This document shows, one piece after another, positions 10,919 through 19,094 of a stretch of DNA of 64,000 nt. The stretch's first letter is position 1. Every line of letters starts with the position of its first letter. This stretch comes from Streptomyces sp. GESEQ-4. GTDB taxonomy: Bacteria; Actinomycetota; Actinomycetes; Streptomycetales; Streptomycetaceae. Location of the stretch: assembly GCF_017948455.1 (NCBI RefSeq), contig NZ_JAFFSU010000003.1, positions 186,001 through 250,000 of the forward strand. Direction: 5' to 3'. Below the pieces are notes generated by a model. The model made no database searches. It saw nothing but the letters and a program-made list of their open reading frames with translations, and was not told the origin of the DNA. The translations under genes and the position numbers were made by a program.

Positions 10919-11065
10919 CGCATGTCCGTTCCGCTGATCGACGTGCTGGTGCGGACGAGTGCCCAATGCCGGGCCCGGCTACACGTGGGCTCCCTCAACA
11001 CCTTGGCACGGTCGATAGGCGGCGGCATGTTGGGCGCCTACTGATCCGGGGGATGATCTTGGTTT

Positions 11066-11120
11066 GCGGCTGCGGGTTGTTCGTGGCTGGTCGCGCAGTT
11101 CCCCGCGCCCCTTTACGGCG
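11066..11120 (-). repeat. Copy 3 of the dispersed 3'-end repeat (decayed hairpin)
   Basis: It carries GGCTGCGGG, TGGCTGGTCGCGCAGTTCCC and CGCGCCCCTTTACGGCG. The right half of the hairpin is mutated, so pairing is weak. It lies six bases from the map stop codon with the same polarity as the other copies. Confidence 0.7.
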
Positions 11121-11125
11121 TTGTT

Positions 11126-11893
11126 CTACCGTTCGGTCAAGATGCGCGGGCCCGTCTCCGTGATTGCCACCGTGTGTTCTGCGTGGGCTGCCCTGGATCC
11201 GTCGTTCGTCCTGAGGGTCCAGCCGTCTCCTGCTTCGTGGTAGCCGTCCTTGCCGCCGGCCAGGAGCATGGGTTCGATGGCGATGGCCATGCCGTGGCGG
11301 AGGGGGAGGCCGCGGCCGGGGCGGCCCTCGTTCGGGATGGAGGGGTCCTCGTGCATGCGGCGGCCGATGCCGTGGCCGCCGAAGCCCTGGGGGATGCCGT
11401 AGCCGGCGGCGCGGCAGACGGTGCCGATGGCGTGGGCGATGTCGCCGATGCGGTTGCCGACCACGGCCGCCTCGATGCCGGCGGCGAGGGCGCGCTCGGC
11501 GGTCTCGATCAGGCGGAGGTCGGCGGGGCGAGGCTTGCCGACGATGAAGCTGATCGCCGAGTCGCCGACCCAGCCGTCGAGTTCGGCGCCGCAGTCGATG
11601 GAGACGAGGTCGCCGTCGCGCAGCCGGTAGCGGGTCGGGATGCCGTGCACGATCGCGTCGTTGACGGAGGTGCAGATGACGGCGGGGAAGGGTACGGGGG
11701 CGAAGGAGGGGCGATAGCCGAGGAACGGTGATGTCGCGCCCGCCCCGCGCAGCACCTCACGCGCCACCTCATCCAGCTCCAGCAGGGAAACGCCCACGTC
11801 AGCGGCTTTTCGTACGGCTGTGAGGGCCTGGCCGACGACCTGGCCGGCCGTGTACATCGCATCGATCGAAGTGTTCGTCTTCAGTTCCACCAT
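11126..11893 (-). CDS. map: Methionine aminopeptidase, type I
   Basis: A 255-residue metallopeptidase that removes N-terminal Met from nascent proteins. Metal ligands are visible in order: SIDCGAELDGWVGDSA (two Asp), GHGIGRRMHEDP (His), AIEPMLLAG (Glu) and AEHTVAITETG (Glu). VNDAIVHGIP carries the substrate-site His. There is no N-terminal zinc-finger extension. The start at 11893 begins MVELKTN and sits exactly seven bases after a TATAGT -10 element, implying a leaderless transcript. It is divergent from the XRE gene, with only 32 bases between the two coding regions. Streptomyces genomes usually encode more than one MAP; this one is probably the regulated, non-ribosomal-operon copy. Confidence 0.93.
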   Translation of the reverse strand: MVELKTNTSIDAMYTAGQVVGQALTAVRKAADVGVSLLELDEVAREVLRGAGATSPFLGYRPSFAPVPFPAVICTSVNDAIVHGIPTRYRLRDGDLVSIDCGAELDGWVGDSAISFIVGKPRPADLRLIETAERALAAGIEAAVVGNRIGDIAHAIGTVCRAAGYGIPQGFGGHGIGRRMHEDPSIPNEGRPGRGLPLRHGMAIAIEPMLLAGGKDGYHEAGDGWTLRTNDGSRAAHAEHTVAITETGPRILTER

Positions 11894-11928
11894 GCCAATT
11901 ACTATACCGGTATTAGAATGGTGGCATG
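11891..11928. promoter_or_regulatory. Facing leaderless promoters with central palindrome (map / XRE)
   Basis: On the plus strand TAGAAT (11914-11919) is six bases before the XRE ATG at 11926. On the minus strand TATAGT (complement of 11901-11906) is seven bases before the map ATG at 11893. Between them is the perfect 10-bp palindrome ATACCGGTAT (11904-11913). Both ends carry CATGCCA/TGGCATG, which include the start codons. A regulator bound at the centre would cover both promoters; the adjacent XRE protein is the obvious candidate. Confidence 0.65.
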
Positions 11929-12180
11929 GTACGCACCCCACTGACTCCACAAGAGCGTGAACGCGGCGAGCGGCTCGGCCGGCTGCTGCGTGAGGCGCGC
12001 GGCGGCCGCAGCATGGCCGACGTCGCGGCGAGCGCCGGGATCTCCGCCGAGACGCTGCGCAAGATCGAGACCGGACGGGCCCCGACGCCGGCCTTCTTCA
12101 CCGTGGCGGCGCTGGCCGGGGCGCTCGGTCTGTCGATGGACGAGCTGGCGGGGGGTTGCGTACTCGCGGCGGCGGCGTGA
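11926..12180 (+). CDS. XRE-family helix-turn-helix regulator
   Basis: An 84-residue protein that is essentially one HTH_XRE domain: LGRLLREARGGRSMADVAAS, then AGISAETLRKIETGRAPTP and FFTVAALAGALGLSMDELA. It would bind operator DNA as a dimer. The ATG at 11926 has no Shine-Dalgarno sequence but a good -10 element just upstream, so a leaderless transcript is likely. It is divergent from map, and the shared palindrome suggests it represses itself and map. The link to map regulation is inference from position. Confidence 0.88.
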   Translation: MVRTPLTPQERERGERLGRLLREARGGRSMADVAASAGISAETLRKIETGRAPTPAFFTVAALAGALGLSMDELAGGCVLAAAA

Positions 12181-12196
12181 TGGGCCGCGTTCGCAG

Positions 12197-12222
12197 GGCG
12201 GTGACCGGATTCGGTCACCGCC
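12197..12222 (+). terminator. Hairpin behind the XRE gene
   Basis: A perfect 11-bp stem, GGCGGTGACCG (12197-12207) and CGGTCACCGCC (12212-12222), with a GATT loop. It starts 17 bases after the XRE stop. There is no T-tract, as is usual for actinobacterial terminators. Confidence 0.65.
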
Positions 12223-12338
12223 ACAACTCCTGTACAAGGAGACTCCTGCTCACCCGCGGAAAACACCCTGTAGCGTTCCCGTAACACGGCTGGTGTTGCC
12301 TACGGACCGGAGTGTTCCGGTCTGGCAGGAGTTGAGCG

Positions 12339-14084
12339 ATGACTGTGGATCAACTCCCGGGGCGGATGCGGGAGTTCGCGAACTACCTGGACGGTCTGCT
12401 GGCACGCCTGGATCAGGGCGCCGGCTGGTGCGCGGTGTTCTGGCAACGCGACCCCGACGGTATGCGGGCCTGTCTCGACGGACGCGAAATCCCGCCCTGG
12501 GACGTGATGGAGGCGCTCCTGCAGGACCTCGCCGCCGACTACGGCCCCGATGTCGCCGCCCCCGAAAAGGACCAGGCCCGCTCCCTGCACGCCGCCGCGC
12601 TCAACGCCCATGACGCCCGCCCCGGCGCCCGTGACGCCCTCGGGGACCGCCTGGACGTGATGCTCCGCGAACAGCGCTATGCCGCCGAACGGCAGGCAGA
12701 GCTAGGCCGATTGCTCGCCTCCGCCACCACCCGCGAACAGGCCGACGCCGTCCGCCTCGACCTCGCCTGGGCCCGCGACGACCACGACCGCGCGACCGCC
12801 CGATGCGCCGAACTCCGGTCCCGCATCGCGGAGTTGGACCGCAGATCGGTCGGCGGCCAGGCGGCGGCGATCCGCCGTGGTGCGTACGACGGTGGCGGAA
12901 GGGGTGTCTACGACGGCGGCGGCAGCGGTGCCTACGACGACGTGTTCCCGCAGCCCAGCGATTCCCGCGGCGCCCCGCAGCACACGGGAGCGCACCGGAT
13001 GCCGCAGCAGCGCACCGCACAGTCCCCAGGCCCCGCATACGGTCCGCAGAACCCCGAGGGTCGGCACGCCGCCGGCCCCGAACACGCGTCGGGTCCTGTC
13101 CAGCACGTGAATCCGGTGCACGGCGTAAACCGGGGCCCTGGAGGCCCCGCCTCGCAGGAAGCCGAGGACGCGGGGCACGGTCGAGGCCCGACCCACGTGA
13201 ATCCGATGTACGGCGAGACCCGAGGCGCAGGAGATCCAGCCCCCCAGGAAGCCGAAGACACGGGACGCGATCGGAGCCGGACCGCGAGTCCCGACCCCGC
13301 CCCGGAACAGCCCGCGCAGCCACCCGCACAGCCCGCCCCCAAGCAACGCAAGCGGCGCTGGGGCGGTGCGCGGTATGCCGGGATGGTCGAGGAAGAGGCC
13401 GTCCCCGTCGTCGTAGCGCCGGACGCTGTCGTGCCGGTGCTGCCCGAGCCGCCGCCCGCCGCGGGCAGGCGTACGCCGCGTGGGGCCCGGTTCGCCGGGG
13501 TCGCCGCGGCGGAGCAGGCGCCGGCGCCGGAACCGCGGGTCGAGCCGGTGGGCTCGGAGGCGCGGCGGCAGGTCACCGGGACGGTGGAGACGCTGGCGCG
13601 GCTGCGGGCCGAGGGGCGTAGCGGCGAGGCGCATGTGCTGCTCGTCGAAGCCGCCTACTGGCCCGCCGACCACTTTCCGCTGCTCGCGGCGGAGATGCAG
13701 CGGGCCGGGTTCGGTGCCGACTGGGCGACCCTGCTGTGGGAGGCGGCCTCGCTGCCTGCCGAGCGGCTGGTCGCCGCCGCCGACGCACTGGCCGCGGCGG
13801 GGCGCACGGCGGACGGGGAGCAGATCCTGCGGCAGGGCGTGGCGCGGCCCGCCACCGAGATCGGGCAGGCCGTGCTCGGGCTGGCCCGTGAGGGGCGGGA
13901 ACGCGAGGTCCGGGCGCTGCTGGACGCCTACGTCCGGGTCCGCACCCCGGAGGAGGCCGCGCGCAGCGCCGAGCCCGAGCCGCAGACGCTCGTACCGCTG
14001 CTGCTGGAGGCCGCACAGGGCGTCTCGGAGGAGCGCCACTGGGACCTCGTCCACGCTCTCCGGGTGGCCGGATTCGCCGCCTGA
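12339..14084 (+). CDS. Large hypothetical protein with helical ends and repetitive middle
   Basis: A 581-residue cytoplasmic protein; no family recognised with confidence. Residues 1-185 are helical and include a coiled-coil-like stretch (RLDVMLREQRYAAERQAELG, then ARDDHDRATARCAELRSRIA). Residues about 190-350 are Gly/Pro/Gln-rich and disordered, with GAYDGGG-type repeats and two copies of a roughly 30-residue unit (HVNPVHGVNRGPGGPASQEA and HVNPMYGETRGAGDPAPQEA). Two short basic repeats follow (RRWGGARYAG and RTPRGARFAG). Residues about 405-581 form helical hairpins resembling a TPR/HEAT-like scaffold. The architecture suggests an adaptor or scaffold protein. It is a monocistronic gene with a weak GGAG-type site. 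Confidence 0.8.
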   Translation: MTVDQLPGRMREFANYLDGLLARLDQGAGWCAVFWQRDPDGMRACLDGREIPPWDVMEALLQDLAADYGPDVAAPEKDQARSLHAAALNAHDARPGARDALGDRLDVMLREQRYAAERQAELGRLLASATTREQADAVRLDLAWARDDHDRATARCAELRSRIAELDRRSVGGQAAAIRRGAYDGGGRGVYDGGGSGAYDDVFPQPSDSRGAPQHTGAHRMPQQRTAQSPGPAYGPQNPEGRHAAGPEHASGPVQHVNPVHGVNRGPGGPASQEAEDAGHGRGPTHVNPMYGETRGAGDPAPQEAEDTGRDRSRTASPDPAPEQPAQPPAQPAPKQRKRRWGGARYAGMVEEEAVPVVVAPDAVVPVLPEPPPAAGRRTPRGARFAGVAAAEQAPAPEPRVEPVGSEARRQVTGTVETLARLRAEGRSGEAHVLLVEAAYWPADHFPLLAAEMQRAGFGADWATLLWEAASLPAERLVAAADALAAAGRTADGEQILRQGVARPATEIGQAVLGLAREGREREVRALLDAYVRVRTPEEAARSAEPEPQTLVPLLLEAAQGVSEERHWDLVHALRVAGFAA

Positions 14085-14135
14085 CATGTACATCAGTACG
14101 GATGGGGGAGGGCATCCGACTCACCCGCGGGAGTG

Positions 14136-14236
14136 TGAAACGTGATCGACTCAGCGGGTTAACGACGATGGTCTTGGCAAGGCTGTCCGCGAGGCTTACT
14201 TTCGACCCTCTACGGCACTGTCTACGTGCGTAGAGG
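14136..14236 (+). promoter_or_regulatory. Candidate operator region upstream of the hydantoin/pyrimidine cluster
   Basis: TGAAACGTG occurs at 14136-14144; a near copy (TGAAACATG) occurs twice at 17991 and 18022 ahead of the second hydrolase gene. Closer to the gene, CCTCTACG (14207-14214) and CGTAGAGG (14229-14236) form a perfect 8-bp inverted repeat with a further TCTACG half-site at 14221. The PucR-type regulator encoded within the cluster is the natural candidate to bind here; that is inference. Confidence 0.45.
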
Positions 14237-14264
14237 CTCTGACGTCCCGTCGAAGGAGCAGCTC

Positions 14265-15107
14265 ATGGCCAACGTCGTTCGTGCCGCTCTGGTCCAGGCC
14301 ACCTGGACCGGCGACACCGAGTCCATGGTGGCGAAACACGAGGAGTACGCCCGGGAGGCGGCTCGCCGGGGCGCCAAGATCATCGGTTTCCAGGAAGTAT
14401 TCAACGCGCCCTACTTCTGCCAGGTCCAGGAGCCCGAGCACTACCGCTGGGCCGAGCCGGTGCCCGACGGGCCGACCGTGCGTCGTATGCGGGATCTCGC
14501 GCGCGAGACCGGCATGGTGATCGTCGTGCCGGTCTTCGAGGTCGAGCAGTCCGGTTTCTACTACAACACCGCGGCCGTGATCGACGCCGACGGCACCTTC
14601 CTCGGCAAGTACCGCAAGCATCACATCCCGCAGGTCAAGGGCTTCTGGGAGAAGTACTACTTCAAGCCCGGCAACGTCGGCTGGCCCGTCTTCGACACCG
14701 CCGTCGGGAAGGTGGGCGTCTATATCTGCTACGACCGCCACTTCCCGGAGGGCTGGCGGCAACTCGGTCTGAACGGCGCCCAGTTGGTCTACAACCCGTC
14801 GGCCACCTCGCGCGGTCTGTCCGCCCACCTGTGGCAGCTGGAGCAGCCCGCCGCGGCCGTCGCCAACGAGTACTTCGTCGCCGCGATCAACCGGGTCGGG
14901 CAGGAGGAGTACGGCGACAACGACTTCTACGGGACGTCGTACTTCGTCGACCCGCGCGGGCAGTTCGTGGGGGAGACCGCGAGCGACAAGGGCGAGGAAC
15001 TCGTCGTCCGGGACCTCGACTTCGACCTCATCGAAGAGGTACGGCAGCAGTGGGCCTTCTACCGCGACCGACGGCCCGACGCGTACGAGGGGCTGGTGCA
15101 GCCGTGA
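14265..15107 (+). CDS. Nitrilase-superfamily N-carbamoyl amide hydrolase (beta-ureidopropionase-like), copy A
   Basis: A 280-residue C-N hydrolase with the catalytic triad visible as Glu44 (GFQEVF), Lys118 (KYRKHHIP) and Cys155 (YICYDRHFPEG). This branch hydrolyses N-carbamoyl-beta-alanine or N-carbamoyl amino acids to the amino acid, ammonia and CO2, the last step of reductive pyrimidine or hydantoin breakdown. The ATG at 14265 follows AAGGAG by six bases; upstream in-frame codons are ignored. Its stop overlaps the aminotransferase start (GTGA), so the two are translationally coupled. A similar paralogue (copy B, also 280 residues) lies at 18149; the middle regions are almost identical. Confidence 0.9.
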   Translation: MANVVRAALVQATWTGDTESMVAKHEEYAREAARRGAKIIGFQEVFNAPYFCQVQEPEHYRWAEPVPDGPTVRRMRDLARETGMVIVVPVFEVEQSGFYYNTAAVIDADGTFLGKYRKHHIPQVKGFWEKYYFKPGNVGWPVFDTAVGKVGVYICYDRHFPEGWRQLGLNGAQLVYNPSATSRGLSAHLWQLEQPAAAVANEYFVAAINRVGQEEYGDNDFYGTSYFVDPRGQFVGETASDKGEELVVRDLDFDLIEEVRQQWAFYRDRRPDAYEGLVQP

Positions 15108-16390
15108 CCAAGGACCTGCTGGGACGCCACCGTGCCGTCCTGCCCGACTGGCTCGCCCTCTACTACGAGGACCCGCTGGAGCTCACCCACGGCGAGGGGC
15201 GCTACGTCTGGGACTCCCAGGGCAACAAGTACCTCGACTTCTTCGGCGGCATCCTCACGACGATGACCGCGCACGCGCTGCCCGAGGTGACGAAGGCGGT
15301 GAGCGAGCAGGCCGGCCGGATCATCCATTCGTCCACGCTCTACCTCAACCGGCCGATGGTCGAACTGGCCGAGCGGATCGCCCAGTTGTCCGGCATCCCG
15401 GACGCCCGCGTCTTCTTCACCACCTCCGGCACGGAGGCCAACGACACGGCCCTGCTGCTCGCCACGACATACCGCCGCAGCAACACGATCCTGGCCATGC
15501 GCAACAGCTACCACGGCCGCTCCTTCAGCGCCGTCGGCATCACCGGCAACCGGGGCTGGTCCCCGACCTCGCTGTCCCCGCTGCAGACGCTGTACGTCCA
15601 TGGCGGCGTCCGCACCCGCGGCCCGTACGCCTCCCTGAGCGACGCCGAGTTCATCGCGGCCTGCGTCGAGGACCTGACGGACCTCCTCGGCCACACCCGC
15701 CCGCCCGCCGCGCTGATCGCCGAGCCGATCCAGGGCGTCGGAGGCTTCACCTCGCCACCTGACGGGCTGTACGCCGCCTTCCGTGAGGTGCTCGGCGAGC
15801 GCGGCATCCTGTGGATCGCCGACGAGGTACAGACAGGGTGGGGCCGCACCGGCGAGCACTTCTGGGGCTGGCAGGCACATGGCCAGAGCGGTCCGCCCGA
15901 CATCCTCACCTTCGCCAAGGGCATCGGCAACGGCATGTCCATCGGCGGGGTCGTCGCCCGCGGCGAGATCATGAACTGCCTGGACGCCAACTCCATTTCG
16001 ACGTTCGGCGGCACCCAGATCACCATGGCGGCGGGGCTCGCGAACCTGACGTATCTGCTGGAGCACGACCTCCAGGGCAACGCCCGGCGCGTCGGCGGGC
16101 TGCTCATCGAGCGGCTGCGGGCCGTCACGGCGCAGATTCCCGGCGTACGGGAGGTGCGCGGGCGCGGGCTGATGATCGGCGTGGAGCTGGTCAAGCCCGG
16201 CACGGACCAGGCCGATCCGGAGGCCGCGAGTGCCGTGCTGGAGGCGGCCCGCGAGGGCGGGCTGCTGCTCGGCAAGGGCGGCGGCCACAACACCAGCGGC
16301 CTGCGGATCGCCCCGCCGCTGTCCCTGACCGTCGCGGAGGCCGAGGAGGGCGCCGCGATCCTCGAACACGCTCTGAGGAGCACCCAGTAG
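15104..16390 (+). CDS. Class III aminotransferase (AGXT2 / beta-alanine-pyruvate type)
   Basis: A 428-residue PLP enzyme. SGTEANDTALLLA forms the phosphate-binding region, SYHGRSFSAVG the cofactor-stacking region, LWIADEVQTGWGRTG holds the PLP-binding Asp, and FAKGIGNGMSIGG the Schiff-base Lys. The sequence type matches alanine-glyoxylate aminotransferase 2 / 3-aminoisobutyrate transaminases. The GTG start at 15104 overlaps the stop of the preceding carbamoyl hydrolase, so it most likely deaminates the beta-alanine or 3-aminoisobutyrate that enzyme releases. The substrate is inferred from context. Confidence 0.9.
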   Translation: MTKDLLGRHRAVLPDWLALYYEDPLELTHGEGRYVWDSQGNKYLDFFGGILTTMTAHALPEVTKAVSEQAGRIIHSSTLYLNRPMVELAERIAQLSGIPDARVFFTTSGTEANDTALLLATTYRRSNTILAMRNSYHGRSFSAVGITGNRGWSPTSLSPLQTLYVHGGVRTRGPYASLSDAEFIAACVEDLTDLLGHTRPPAALIAEPIQGVGGFTSPPDGLYAAFREVLGERGILWIADEVQTGWGRTGEHFWGWQAHGQSGPPDILTFAKGIGNGMSIGGVVARGEIMNCLDANSISTFGGTQITMAAGLANLTYLLEHDLQGNARRVGGLLIERLRAVTAQIPGVREVRGRGLMIGVELVKPGTDQADPEAASAVLEAAREGGLLLGKGGGHNTSGLRIAPPLSLTVAEAEEGAAILEHALRSTQ

Positions 16391-16415
16391 CAGAACCTGA
16401 GCAAGGGATCACGCC

Positions 16416-17993
16416 ATGACCACCATCGCCTTCGAGACCTTGGCGACCCTGGAACCCGCTCTGTCGGTGCGCCAGGTGCTCACCCTGGAACGGGTGCTCG
16501 CCGGGGAGCCCGAGGTGGTGGCCGGCGCGAGCCAGCTCGACCGGCCCGTGCGCTGGGTCCATGTCGCCGAGGCCGCCGACGTGGGCGTGATGCTCAGCGG
16601 CGGCGAGATGGTGCTGACCACGGGCGTGCTGCTGGCCGGGGACGAGGACAAGCAGGCCGAGTACATCCGGTCCCTGCACCGCGCGGAGGCCGCGGCCGTG
16701 GTCCTCGGACTCGGCCGCGCCTTCCCGGCCCCGCCGGACGTGATGCGCCGGGCGGCCGAGCGGTGCGGGCTGCCCATGGTCGTGCTCCATCGCCCGTTCC
16801 CCTTCGCCGAGTTGACGGAGGAGGTCCAGTCCCGGCTGGTGCGGCGGAAGTTCGCCGCGGTCAGCCTCTCCGAGGCCGTACGGACCGCGCTCACCGGACT
16901 CATCACCGCGGGCGCCCCGCTGCAACGCCTGCTCGACGAGGTCGCCCACCACAGCGCCTGCCCCGTCGTCGTCACCAACCTCGCCCACCGCGTCCTCGCC
17001 ACGGCGGGGGAGCGGCCCGCGGTGGACGACGTGCTGCGCGACTGGGAGCGGATCGCCCGGCAGGCGGGCGGCAGCGAGGGGGACGGCTGGATCCGCGCCG
17101 AGCTGGGCGGGCGCGGGGAGCGGTGGGGGCAGATCATGCTCTGCGGGTACCGCGGCGACACGGCCGCCGGACGGCTGCTCGCCGACCGGGCCGCCGAGGC
17201 GCTCGTGCTGCACCGCATGCTCGGCGGCGGCACCGCGCACTCCTGGGAGGAGGAGTCGGCGCAGGGACTGCTCACCGACCTGGTGAGCGGTGTCGTACCG
17301 GCCAGGCAGCTGCTGCCCCGGGCACGGGCGGCCGGGCTCCCGGTCAACCGGCGGACCTTCGTGCCGCTCGTCGTCCGTGACGGCGACCCGTCCCAACTCG
17401 ACCGTATGCTCCGCCTGTTGGGGCTGTCCGGCCTGGTCGCCGAACTCGCCGACGGCGCCACCGCCGTCCTGCTCAGCCTCGCCCGGGACCAGGACGCCGA
17501 GGCGATGACGGCGCACTTCGCGGCGCGGCTGCGGACCGAGTCCGGGTCGGGGGAGTCCGTGGTCGCCGCGGCCGGTCCGCGGATCGCCTGGGACGACGTA
17601 CCGGCCGGACTGCGCGAGGCACAGCACGTCGCCGACGCCGTGGCGGACTCCTCGGCGGTCCTGGACCTTCCGGCCGTCGTACGCCTGAAGGACGTACACC
17701 TGCGGGGCCTGATCCGGCTGTTGCGCGACGACCCGCATGTGCAGTCCTTCGCGGAGCGGGAGCTGGACGGGCTGCTGTGCGAGCCGGAGGAGGACCTGTT
17801 GGCCGTCCTGCGGACGTACCTCGCCTCCGGCCGCAACAAGTCCCGCACCGCTCAGCTCCACCACGTCTCACGGCCCGCGCTGTACCGCCGGCTCGAGGCG
17901 ATACAGGGGCGGCTCGGCGTCGACCTCGACGACTTCGAGCAGGCCGCCTCGGTGCACATCGCACTCCTCGCGCACGACGCGCAACAGAGCTGA
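16416..17993 (+). CDS. PucR-family transcriptional regulator
   Basis: A 525-residue protein with an N-terminal PucR domain (residues about 15-135, SVRQVLTLERVLAGEPEVV and GGEMVLTTGVLLAG), a middle GAF/GGDEF-like region (about 150-400) and a C-terminal PucR-type HTH (DLLAVLRTYLASGRNKSRTA then HHVSRPALYRRLEAIQGRLG). PucR regulators activate purine, pyrimidine or hydantoin catabolic genes in response to pathway metabolites. It sits 25 bases after the aminotransferase in the middle of the cluster, with repeated motifs just beyond its stop (17991-18086) and ahead of the first gene, so it probably controls the whole locus. Confidence 0.92.
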   Translation: MTTIAFETLATLEPALSVRQVLTLERVLAGEPEVVAGASQLDRPVRWVHVAEAADVGVMLSGGEMVLTTGVLLAGDEDKQAEYIRSLHRAEAAAVVLGLGRAFPAPPDVMRRAAERCGLPMVVLHRPFPFAELTEEVQSRLVRRKFAAVSLSEAVRTALTGLITAGAPLQRLLDEVAHHSACPVVVTNLAHRVLATAGERPAVDDVLRDWERIARQAGGSEGDGWIRAELGGRGERWGQIMLCGYRGDTAAGRLLADRAAEALVLHRMLGGGTAHSWEEESAQGLLTDLVSGVVPARQLLPRARAAGLPVNRRTFVPLVVRDGDPSQLDRMLRLLGLSGLVAELADGATAVLLSLARDQDAEAMTAHFAARLRTESGSGESVVAAAGPRIAWDDVPAGLREAQHVADAVADSSAVLDLPAVVRLKDVHLRGLIRLLRDDPHVQSFAERELDGLLCEPEEDLLAVLRTYLASGRNKSRTAQLHHVSRPALYRRLEAIQGRLGVDLDDFEQAASVHIALLAHDAQQS

Positions 17994-18086
17994 AACATGC
18001 GACGACCTGGGAAAACGGCGGTGAAACATGGGCCCACGACAGGGTGACACCGTGACACGCCGCACCCCCGCAGACGTGACACCGTG
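17991..18086 (+). promoter_or_regulatory. Two pairs of direct repeats in the promoter region of copy B
   Basis: TGAAACATG occurs at 17991-17999 and 18022-18030 (31-base spacing). GTGACACCGTG occurs at 18044-18054 and 18076-18086 (32-base spacing). Both spacings equal about three helical turns, so bound proteins would face the same side of the DNA. The first copy overlaps the pucR-like gene's stop codon. The arrangement suggests a multi-site operator. Confidence 0.5.
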
Positions 18087-18148
18087 CAACTCAAACCGGC
18101 TCTTCGGACTTCCTAGGCTCCTCGCACACCGAGCGACCGGAGGTCCCG

Positions 18149-18991
18149 ATGAGCAGAGTGATTCGCGCCGCCCTCTTCCAGACCGCGTGGACGGGCGACA
18201 AGGAGTCGATGATCCAGGTACACGAGCAGGCGGTCCGGGACGCGGCCGCGCAGGGTGCTCAAGTCCTGTGCTTCCAGGAGCTGTTCTACGGGCCCTACTT
18301 CTGCCAGGTCCAGGACAAGGCCTTCTACGAGTACGCGGAAGCGGTCCCGGAGGGCCCGATCGTCCGGCGCTTCCAGGCACTCGCCGAGGAACACGGCATC
18401 GTGCTCATCCTGCCGATGTACGAGGAGGAGCAGCCCGGCGTCCTCTACAACACGGCCGCCGTGATCGACGCGGACGGCTCGTACCTCGGCAAGTACCGCA
18501 AGCATCACATCCCTCAAGTACCGGGATTCTGGGAGAAGTTCTACTTCCGCCCGGGGAACGTCGGCTGGCCCGTCTTCGAGACGGCCGTAGGGAAGGTCGG
18601 CGTCTACATCTGCTACGACCGGCACTTCCCGGAGGGCTGGCGCGCACTGGGTCTCGCCGGCGCCGAGATCGTCTTCAATCCGTCGGCCACCTCGCGCGGC
18701 CTGTCCGCCTACCTGTGGCAACTGGAGCAGCCCGCTGCCGCCGTCGCCAACGAGTACTTCGTCGGTGCGATCAACCGGGTCGGTGTCGAGGAGTACGGCG
18801 ACAACGACTTCTACGGCACGACGTACTTCGTCGACCCGGAGGCGCAGTTCGTGGGGGAGGTGGCGAGCGACAAGGAGACCGAACTGGTCGTCCGCGACCT
18901 CGACATGGCCAAGCTCCGCGAGGTCCGCGACCGCTGGCAGTTCTACCGCGACCGCCGCCCGGAGGCGTACGGCCCACTGACAGCACCGTAA
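18149..18991 (+). CDS. Nitrilase-superfamily N-carbamoyl amide hydrolase (beta-ureidopropionase-like), copy B
   Basis: A 280-residue paralogue of the gene at 14265, with the same triad: Glu44 (CFQELF), Lys118 (KYRKHHIP) and Cys155 (YICYDRHFPEG). Differences cluster in residues 1-95 and the C-terminal 30, while about residues 98-250 match nearly throughout. This could reflect different substrates (carbamoyl-beta-alanine versus N-carbamoyl-alpha-amino acids) or gene conversion in the centre. The ATG follows CGGAGG by seven bases. A repeat copy lies behind it; the dihydropyrimidinase gene begins about 100 bases later, so they are likely co-transcribed. Confidence 0.9.
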   Translation: MSRVIRAALFQTAWTGDKESMIQVHEQAVRDAAAQGAQVLCFQELFYGPYFCQVQDKAFYEYAEAVPEGPIVRRFQALAEEHGIVLILPMYEEEQPGVLYNTAAVIDADGSYLGKYRKHHIPQVPGFWEKFYFRPGNVGWPVFETAVGKVGVYICYDRHFPEGWRALGLAGAEIVFNPSATSRGLSAYLWQLEQPAAAVANEYFVGAINRVGVEEYGDNDFYGTTYFVDPEAQFVGEVASDKETELVVRDLDMAKLREVRDRWQFYRDRRPEAYGPLTAP

Positions 18992-18994
18992 ACG

Positions 18995-19072
18995 CCCTAA
19001 GGGGCGCGGGGCAGCGTCCATTAGCGGCTTCGCCGCGGGGCGCGACCAGCCACACACGACCCGCACTCGACC
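18995..19072 (+). repeat. Copy 4 of the dispersed 3'-end repeat (variant)
   Basis: It starts with CGCCCTAAGGGGCGCGGGG, has an insertion (AGCGGCTTCGCCGC, itself a small hairpin), then GGGGCGCGACCAGCC and CCCGCACTCGAC. It starts four bases after the hydrolase stop and lies between two genes of one apparent operon, so any terminator effect there must be partial. Confidence 0.75.
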
Positions 19073-19094
19073 ACAAACCCAGCGGAGTCAGCCC

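Noticed and set aside
14091..14102. GTACATCAGTAC, also found near 63880
   Set aside because: A 12-mer shared by two distant places in 64 kb is expected by chance and has no common context.
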